Below are positions 5,934 through 10,746 of a stretch of DNA of 10,746 nt, one piece after another. The stretch is from positions 1-10,746 of the forward strand of contig DHCC01000086.1 of the NCBI GenBank assembly GCA_002398875.1, written 5' to 3'. Position 1 is the first letter of the stretch. The number at the start of each line of letters is the position of its first letter. Below the pieces are notes generated by a model, which saw only the letters and a program-made list of their open reading frames with translations, was not told the origin of the DNA and made no database searches. The position numbers were made by a program, and so were the translations under genes. The DNA comes from Bacteroidales bacterium UBA4912 (lineage in GTDB: Bacteria; Bacteroidota; Bacteroidia; Bacteroidales; Dysgonomonadaceae).

Positions 5934-6384
5934 TATTTAGGATTGTCATTGCTCTGTAAAGCTGTTCTGTAAATACCATTCTAACCATTTGATGCGTGAA
6001 TGTCATTTTTGAAAGTGAGATCTTTTCGTTTGCTATATCATAAATACTCTTTGAAAAGCCGTAAGGCCCTCCAATTAAAAAAACTAATCTTTTTGGAACG
6101 GAGTGCATCTTTTTTTCGATGTATCTTGCAAATTCCGGTGAACTGTAAGTTTTTCCTTTATCATCCAGTAAAACAATATAATCTGTTGGCTCAATATTCT
6201 TGAGCAACTTTTCTCCTTCCTGAACTTTCTGCTCCTCTTCCGAGATGCTTTTCCTGTTTTTCAGATCCTGAAGATAAATAATTTCAAACGGAATATAATG
6301 ATTCACTCTTTTGATATACTCATCAATAATTTCTCTGAACAAACTATTATCGGTTTTCCCTACAGAAAGTAAAGCTATCTTCAT
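5911..6384 (-). CDS. rlmH: 23S rRNA (pseudouridine1915-N3)-methyltransferase RlmH
   Basis: RlmH is a SPOUT-class methyltransferase that uses SAM to methylate pseudouridine 1915 of helix 69 in 23S rRNA on assembled 70S ribosomes. The 157-residue length is standard. The SAM-binding trefoil-knot motifs are LLDDKGKTYSS (72-82), FLIGGPYGF (102-110) and ISLSKMTFTHQMVR (122-135). The conserved C-terminal tail is present as NEPYHHE (151-157). It is the first gene of a minus-strand unit and its stop lies inside the next reading frame. The promoter probably lies in the 205-bp divergent region shared with nadC. Confidence 0.97.
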   Translation of the reverse strand: MKIALLSVGKTDNSLFREIIDEYIKRVNHYIPFEIIYLQDLKNRKSISEEEQKVQEGEKLLKNIEPTDYIVLLDDKGKTYSSPEFARYIEKKMHSVPKRLVFLIGGPYGFSKSIYDIANEKISLSKMTFTHQMVRMVFTEQLYRAMTILNNEPYHHE

Positions 6385-6478
6385 TTGAAAAAAAACTATT
6401 TATACTCTAAAGTTGGATTATAGTCGCTAGTTTCGTATGTATTTTGTCCCCAAACAATTAAAAACCATTCTTTAATTA

Positions 6479-6486
6479 CAAATGTA
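6479..6486 (-). promoter_or_regulatory. -7 promoter element for the rlmH unit (TACATTTG)
   Basis: This is an exact TAnnTTTG match on the minus strand, identical to the octamer before pepE. It lies 95 bases from the rlmH ATG, which would give a leader of nearly 90 bases. No TTTG is visible at the -33 distance, so confidence is moderate. Confidence 0.33.
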
Positions 6487-6499
6487 GCCGATTATTTTG

Positions 6500-6507
6500 T
6501 ATTTTTG
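6500..6507 (+). promoter_or_regulatory. -7 promoter element for nadC unit (TATTTTTG)
   Basis: TATTTTTG matches TAnnTTTG and lies 83 bases before the nadC ATG. The surrounding tract is T-rich, so a chance match is more likely here than at the other sites. It would drive nadC, the dCMP deaminase and the S41 peptidase together. Confidence 0.33.
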
Positions 6508-6563
6508 TGTGAATTATTTTAGTAAAATTATAACAAAACGGGTATTTGGTTGTTTAGTGTGAA

Positions 6564-6593
6564 ATGCTCGTAAAAGTAGAACCCATTAAATGA
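6564..6593 (+). other. Possible 9-codon leader reading frame overlapping the nadC start
   Basis: An ATG at 6564 opens a frame coding MLVKVEPIK. Its TGA (6591-6593) overlaps the nadC ATG at 6590 in an ATGA arrangement. Such overlaps can couple translation. Nothing else, such as a ribosome site or biased content, supports it, so it may be chance. Confidence 0.2.
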
Positions 6594-7438
6594 TGGAAGT
6601 AGAAAATTTAATCAAAAACCTGATAGAACTGGCTTTTGCCGAAGATATTGGTGATGGAGATCATACCACATTATGCAGCATACCTGCAACAGAAGAAGGA
6701 AGTTCTAGGTTATTAATAAAAGAGGAAGGAATACTGGCAGGCGTTGAAATTGCCAAAGTAGTCTTTCATAAATTTGATCCCAATTTAAAAGTAGAAGTTT
6801 TTATAGAAGATGGCACCCATGTAGAACCGGGTGAGGTGGCATTTGTAGTCTCAGGAAAAGTACAGTCATTACTGCAAACTGAGAGACTCGTGCTCAATAT
6901 TATGCAGCGAATGAGTGGAATAGCTACTATTACTAACAAGTATGTTAAACTGCTGGAAGGAACAAATGCCAAAGTTTTGGATACAAGGAAGACAACTCCG
7001 GGAATGCGAATGCTGGAAAAGCAGGCTGTAAAAACGGGTGGGGGAGAAAACCACAGAATAGGCCTTTTTGATATGATTTTGTTAAAAGACAATCATGTTG
7101 ATTTTGCCGGAGGTATTGAAAATGCTATTACGAGAGCTAAGCAGTATCTTAAAGAAAAAAACAAAGATTTAAAGATTGAAATCGAAGTAAGAAACTTTGA
7201 AGAGCTCAATGAAGCCCTCCGTGTAGGTGGGGTGGACAGGATTATGCTTGATAATTTTACAGTTGAAGATACCCGTCGTGCTGTGGAAATTGTGAATGGT
7301 CGTGTTGAACTAGAGTCATCGGGAGGTATTACATTTGATACAATCCGTGAATATGCTCTTGCGGGTGTAGATTATATTTCAGTGGGTGCTCTGACACACT
7401 CTGTTAAAAGTCTAGACATGAGCTTAAAGGCTGTATAA
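6590..7438 (+). CDS. nadC: Nicotinate-nucleotide pyrophosphorylase (quinolinate phosphoribosyltransferase)
   Basis: NadC converts quinolinate and PRPP to nicotinate mononucleotide, CO2 and pyrophosphate, the third step of de novo NAD synthesis, in the cytoplasm. The 282 residues match the family length. Active-site motifs are all present: EDIGDGDHTT (18-27), TERLVLN with QRMSG (97-110), DTRKTTPG (131-138), KTGGGENHR (148-156), LLKDNH (164-169), EIEV (197-200), MLDNF (219-223), ELESSGGI (240-247) and DYISVGALTHS (261-271). The start is ATGATG; 6590 is used here and 6593 would differ by one residue. No nadA or nadB lies next to it in this window. It leads a tight unit, with the deaminase starting 8 bp after its stop. 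Confidence 0.97.
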   Translation: MMEVENLIKNLIELAFAEDIGDGDHTTLCSIPATEEGSSRLLIKEEGILAGVEIAKVVFHKFDPNLKVEVFIEDGTHVEPGEVAFVVSGKVQSLLQTERLVLNIMQRMSGIATITNKYVKLLEGTNAKVLDTRKTTPGMRMLEKQAVKTGGGENHRIGLFDMILLKDNHVDFAGGIENAITRAKQYLKEKNKDLKIEIEVRNFEELNEALRVGGVDRIMLDNFTVEDTRRAVEIVNGRVELESSGGITFDTIREYALAGVDYISVGALTHSVKSLDMSLKAV

Positions 7439-7446
7439 TATAAAGA

Positions 7447-7881
7447 ATGATACAAAACGAAGATAAACAAGAGCTACTCGACAAAAGGTACATGCGAATG
7501 GCTTATATTTGGTCAGAAAATTCATACTGTAAACGCAGAAAAGTTGGTGCACTTATAGTTAAGGATAAAATGATTATTTCTGACGGTTACAATGGCACAC
7601 CATCCGGTTTCGAAAACATTTGTGAAGATGATAATGATAAAACAAAACCTTATGTTTTGCATGCTGAAGCTAATGCAATAACAAAAGTTGCCCGTTCAAA
7701 CAACAGCAGCAACGGTGCAACACTTTATGTTACATCATCTCCATGTATAGAATGTGCAAAATTGATTATTCAGGCAGGAATAAAGCGAGTGGTTTATTCC
7801 GATGCATACAGGTTGAGCGATGGTATTGATTTACTAAAAAGAGCAAACATCGAACTTGTATCCGTGGAGCTTAACAGTTAA
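7447..7881 (+). CDS. Deoxycytidylate (dCMP) deaminase
   Basis: This zinc-dependent enzyme deaminates dCMP to dUMP, the substrate of thymidylate synthase. The 144 residues show the cytidine/deoxycytidylate deaminase fold. The zinc ligands and proton-shuttle glutamate are H72 and E74 in HAEANAI, with C100 and C103 in SSPCIEC. The preceding SYCKRRKVGALIV (26-38) and GYNGTPSGF (48-56) segments are the substrate and allosteric-site loops of the dCMP deaminase (ComEB-type) branch, and separate it from cytosine or tRNA adenosine deaminases. It starts 8 bp after nadC and ends 17 bp before the S41 peptidase, so the three are probably one transcript. Confidence 0.93.
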   Translation: MIQNEDKQELLDKRYMRMAYIWSENSYCKRRKVGALIVKDKMIISDGYNGTPSGFENICEDDNDKTKPYVLHAEANAITKVARSNNSSNGATLYVTSSPCIECAKLIIQAGIKRVVYSDAYRLSDGIDLLKRANIELVSVELNS

Positions 7882-7898
7882 AAAAAGAGAAGTAGTTG

Positions 7899-9530
7899 AT
7901 GGGTACAGATAATAGAAAAGGTACATGGTTGCCACTATGGATTTCTATAGGGATAGCAATTGGTATATTTATAGGAAGTAAATATGGCCGATTTAGTATT
8001 CCCGGAAGTCTTGATGGCTCTGGTAAAATAAATGCAGTATTAAACTACATACAAGAATCGTATGTGGATACAATAAATACCTATCGACTTGTTGAAGATG
8101 CTTTGCCAAACATAATTCACGAGCTTGATCCCCACTCAGAGTATATTTCAGCAGCCGATATGAAACGGGTAAATGAATCTATGGAGGGACATTTCTCTGG
8201 AATTGGTGTGAGCTTCTATATACTGAAAGATACTATAGTTGTGACCAGTATTGTACCCGGTGGTCCTTCTGAAGCAGCCGGCATAATGCCGTGGGACAGG
8301 ATAGTGATGGTTGATGACTCTGTTGTTGCCGGTAATAAAATGCAAAATGAAGATGTTCAGAGAGTATTGCAAGGAGAAAGCGGAACAGAAGTGAAACTCG
8401 GTATTTTAAGTAATGGTGGCAATATTGTACATGATATAATTGTGACTCGCGGTGAAATTCCTGTAAACAGTGTAAACGCTGCATATATGCTAACCGACAG
8501 GATTGGTTTTATTAAATTAGGTGTTAATTTTGGATTTAATACATTTAGTGAATTTATTTCTGCCATATCCAAATTGAAAAGTACGGGTGCTGAATCTTTC
8601 ATTATTGATCTAAGAGGGAATGCAGGTGGATCGCTTGATGTAGTAGTAGCAATGGTAAACGAGTTTTTGCAGAAAGGTGATCTAATAGTATATACTGAAG
8701 GTCGCAATTTCCCACGTACTGACAACTATGCAAATGGCTCCGGCACATGTAAAGATGATGATATTGTTGTTTTGATTGATGAACTCAGTGCATCTGCAAG
8801 TGAAATTTTTGCAGGGGCAATTCAGGATCATGACAGAGGCTTGATAATTGGGCGGCGATCGTTTGGAAAAGGACTGGTGCAAAGTCAGAGAAACTTTCCT
8901 GACGGATCGGCTTTAAGGCTCACTGTTGCGAGGTATTACACAGCATCAGGCAGGTCAATCCAGAGAGTATATGAGAAAGGTAGATATAATGAGTATGAGA
9001 TGGATGCTATAAATCGTTATATACAGGGTGATTACGTAAATATAGATACATTGAAAAATCTTACACCTTTTCAGACTTTAGGAGGTAGAACTGTTTATGG
9101 TGGTGACGGAATAATGCCGGATATATTTATTTCGCGAGATACTACAGGATATAACTCATATTACAACAGTGTAGTTAACAGGCGCTTAGATGAGGAGTAT
9201 GCAATGATGTATTCTGATATGCACAAAGAAAAGTTGAGCAGCTTCGAAACATGGCGAGATCTTTATAATTATCTCAGACAGCAGCCACTCTTGTTAAATC
9301 TTGTAAGCCACGCCGATAATAACGGTATCAGGCGCAGACCATATTATATTCAGGAGTCCGGCGACTTGTTTGAAAATAATATGATAGCATATATAGTAAG
9401 GAATTTCTTTGGAGAGGAAGCATTCTGGGCATCATATTACAGAGAAGATCCACTATTACATAAGGGAGTAGAATTAATTGAAACCGAAAAAACCACCAAA
9501 GCCAATATATTAAAAGAAGAGTATAAATAA
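7899..9530 (+). CDS. S41 family carboxy-terminal processing protease
   Basis: This 543-residue, membrane-anchored serine protease of the CtpA/Prc family cleaves near protein C-termini in the periplasm. A single N-terminal transmembrane anchor lies at about residues 9-26. A PDZ domain follows at about 97-185 (GIGVSF, SIVPGGPSEAAGI, DRIVMVDD), then the peptidase core. The Ser/Lys/Gln triad is complete: S299 in DELSASASE, K324 in SFGKG and Q328 in LVQ, with the family's 25-residue Ser-Lys spacing. IIDLRGNAGG (235-244) is the conserved strand. About 120 further residues follow the usual core and end in a charged tail. A TTG directly before the ATG could serve as a start one codon earlier; the ATG at 7899 after a purine-rich AAGAGAAG is preferred. 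It is the third gene of the nadC unit. Confidence 0.95.
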   Translation: MGTDNRKGTWLPLWISIGIAIGIFIGSKYGRFSIPGSLDGSGKINAVLNYIQESYVDTINTYRLVEDALPNIIHELDPHSEYISAADMKRVNESMEGHFSGIGVSFYILKDTIVVTSIVPGGPSEAAGIMPWDRIVMVDDSVVAGNKMQNEDVQRVLQGESGTEVKLGILSNGGNIVHDIIVTRGEIPVNSVNAAYMLTDRIGFIKLGVNFGFNTFSEFISAISKLKSTGAESFIIDLRGNAGGSLDVVVAMVNEFLQKGDLIVYTEGRNFPRTDNYANGSGTCKDDDIVVLIDELSASASEIFAGAIQDHDRGLIIGRRSFGKGLVQSQRNFPDGSALRLTVARYYTASGRSIQRVYEKGRYNEYEMDAINRYIQGDYVNIDTLKNLTPFQTLGGRTVYGGDGIMPDIFISRDTTGYNSYYNSVVNRRLDEEYAMMYSDMHKEKLSSFETWRDLYNYLRQQPLLLNLVSHADNNGIRRRPYYIQESGDLFENNMIAYIVRNFFGEEAFWASYYREDPLLHKGVELIETEKTTKANILKEEYK

Positions 9531-9540
9531 TAAAAACTTT

Positions 9541-9548
9541 TACCTTTG
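9541..9548 (+). promoter_or_regulatory. -7 promoter element before the polysaccharide gene (TACCTTTG)
   Basis: TACCTTTG matches TAnnTTTG and lies in the 58-bp gap after the protease, 41 bases before the ATG at 9589. TATAAT also follows at once (9549-9554 reads TATAAT with the preceding G). I see no -33 TTTG. It suggests that the next gene has its own transcript and does not only read through from nadC. Confidence 0.42.
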
Positions 9549-9588
9549 TATAATTTATAGAGCTAATCATTCATTAATATATGTTTTT

Positions 9589-10746
9589 ATGAGTAAGTTT
9601 ATCCAAAACTATTTATCAAGCAGAGTCCTTTCAAGAACAGCCATTCTGGTTATTGATACTATGATGATTGTTTTTTCCTGCATGCTTATGTATTTCATAA
9701 GGTATGGGTTTGATGGACTCACCGCTGATATAAGAAGTGATGGCACTACATTGTGTTTGTTTTTGATCTTCTTTAATACAATCTCATTTGTAACCTTACG
9801 CACATTTAGCGGAATTTTAAGGTTCTCGTCTTTTACTGATCTCATGAGAATTGTTTATGCTCTGGTTCTTGGTTATGGGTTGACTTTTATATCGGTACTC
9901 ATACTAAGAAATTTTCAATCCGGTTTTCATCTCGATAATCTCACTTTTATATCCATATTCTTTCTGAACACTTTCTTGATGATCTTTTCCCGAATATTGG
10001 TGAAAGAGGTTTATGAAACTATTACAGGTAGTGATATAAAACCTGTGAACGTATTTATTTATGGAACAAAAGAAGCTGGTATTAGTGTGGCTAAGGCACT
10101 TAGGGGTAACAACGAGTTTAATTACCGCGTACTTGGCTTTATCTCCGATGAAAGCCACATGGTTGGCAAAGAGCTTATGGGTGTGACAATTTATGATAAT
10201 GATGAGAACCTGTTCAGGGTATTAGTAAGTAAAAATGTCAGAACCATAATTGTGTCGCCACAAAAGATGCAGGAGATAAAAAACTCAGCGCTACTGGCTA
10301 ATTTTGTGGACCATGATATCTCGCTTTTAACAACAGTTCCTATAAACGAATGGGACGGAGCTCTTAAAAGCAGAGAGCAACTTAAAGATATTCAGATTGA
10401 GGACCTTTTGCCTCGTGAGCCGATTAGCATAAACATGCTCGAGATAGCCTCAAACATTGAGGGTAAGCGAGTTATGATTACCGGTGCTGCAGGGTCAATT
10501 GGGAGTGAAATTGTCAGGCAAGTTGCCTGCTTCAATCCCAACAGTATAATACTCATAGATCAGGCAGAAACGCCGCTACATGATCTGAAACTTGAACTTA
10601 AAGATAAATGGAGAGATCTCAGAACAGAAATAATTGTTGCTAATGTTAGCAACAGTTCACGAATGGATAAGATCTTCTCCAAAACAAGACCCCAGTATAT
10701 TTTTCATGCTGCAGCTTATAAACATGTTCCAATGATGGAGGTGAAT
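9589..10746 (+). CDS. Polysaccharide biosynthesis nucleotide-sugar epimerase/dehydratase (FlaA1/WbpM/CapD type), 3' end outside window
   Basis: The first 386 residues are open to the window edge; family members are usually 600-650 residues. Four hydrophobic segments (about 17-37, 55-75, 87-105 and 117-137) anchor it in the inner membrane. A first Rossmann-like domain follows (153-250, starting VNVFIYGTKEAG, with VLGFISD at 181-187). DIQIEDLLPREPI (267-279) is the family's linker. The catalytic SDR domain starts with the NAD(P)-binding loop TGAAGSIGSE (298-307) and reaches FHAAAYKHVPMMEV (372-385). The active-site Tyr/Lys region lies beyond the edge. Such proteins form UDP-4-keto-6-deoxy-sugars for capsule, O-antigen or glycan linkage. 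The ATG at 9589 gives MSKFIQNYL; an upstream ATG (9581) stops after three codons. Confidence 0.92.
   Translation, partial: MSKFIQNYLSSRVLSRTAILVIDTMMIVFSCMLMYFIRYGFDGLTADIRSDGTTLCLFLIFFNTISFVTLRTFSGILRFSSFTDLMRIVYALVLGYGLTFISVLILRNFQSGFHLDNLTFISIFFLNTFLMIFSRILVKEVYETITGSDIKPVNVFIYGTKEAGISVAKALRGNNEFNYRVLGFISDESHMVGKELMGVTIYDNDENLFRVLVSKNVRTIIVSPQKMQEIKNSALLANFVDHDISLLTTVPINEWDGALKSREQLKDIQIEDLLPREPISINMLEIASNIEGKRVMITGAAGSIGSEIVRQVACFNPNSIILIDQAETPLHDLKLELKDKWRDLRTEIIVANVSNSSRMDKIFSKTRPQYIFHAAAYKHVPMMEVN

Larger units (their letters stand above)
6385..6589. promoter_or_regulatory. Divergent promoter region between rlmH and nadC
   Basis: This is a 205-bp AT-rich gap between two divergent units. 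It holds back-to-back -7 elements: TACATTTG on the minus strand (6479-6486) and TATTTTTG on the plus strand (6500-6507), 13 bp apart. An inverted repeat AATTAAA/TTTAATT (6456-6462 with 6471-6477) sits next to the minus-strand element and could be an operator. A 9-codon reading frame precedes nadC. No riboswitch fold is apparent to me. Confidence 0.45.

Noticed and set aside
6766..7092. 108-residue minus-strand reading frame
   Set aside because: It is the shadow of nadC; the nadC frame has every active-site motif of the family.
8357..8725. 122-residue minus-strand reading frame
   Set aside because: It is antisense to the PDZ/peptidase part of the S41 protease and shows no domain of its own.
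9581..9592. Three-codon frame ATG TTT TTA TGA overlapping the epimerase start
   Set aside because: It is too short to carry weight, and ATGA overlaps of this kind are common by chance in AT-rich DNA.
9609..10158. Two minus-strand reading frames (78 and 84 residues)
   Set aside because: Both are antisense to the membrane-anchored epimerase, whose plus-strand frame is open from 9589 to the window edge with clear motifs.

Overview
The window looks like the chromosome of a low-GC member of the Bacteroidota, most likely order Bacteroidales. The reasons are the gene families present (a dihydroorotate dehydrogenase-like protein, a PepE-type dipeptidase, an S41 protease behind a dCMP deaminase), the absence of Shine-Dalgarno sequences in front of most genes, and several copies of TAnnTTTG, the -7 promoter element of this phylum. 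I see no phage, transposon or CRISPR. Most genes are ordinary housekeeping genes.

Layout. Positions 1-65 hold the end of an upstream transcript: possibly the last bases of a tRNA, then a strong intrinsic terminator. Positions 66-526 contain no gene but are unusually structured: a perfect 24-bp palindrome, a 12-bp palindrome, six tandem 11-bp repeats, nested inverted repeats and two further short inverted repeats. This is the least explained part of the window. Next comes a dihydroorotate dehydrogenase-like flavoprotein (+), convergent with a pepE-nhaA pair (-). pepE is divergent from a HEAT-repeat, AlkD-related protein (+). That gene ends exactly against a three-gene minus-strand unit transcribed as rlmH, then an exported alpha/beta hydrolase, then a 61-residue membrane protein. 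A divergent promoter region (6385-6589) separates rlmH from a plus-strand unit: nadC, dCMP deaminase, S41 peptidase. The last gene runs off the right edge. It is the first 386 residues of a membrane-anchored nucleotide-sugar epimerase/dehydratase (FlaA1/WbpM/CapD type), probably the start of a surface polysaccharide locus with its own promoter.

How the genes fit together. nadC (NAD synthesis) and the dCMP deaminase (supply of dUMP for dTTP) are nucleotide-metabolism genes packed 8 bp apart. The S41 peptidase follows 17 bp later and is a membrane-anchored protease facing the periplasm. RlmH modifies 23S rRNA. No step in one gene clearly feeds another, so the shared transcription units probably reflect co-expression more than one pathway. 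Two proteins look like members of enzyme families that have lost the usual catalytic residues: the DHODH-like protein and the AlkD-like protein.

I found no convincing complete new system. The best leads are the structured intergenic region at 96-492, above all the tandem 11-bp repeats (a spacing typical of OmpR/PhoB-family binding arrays) and the 24-bp palindrome.
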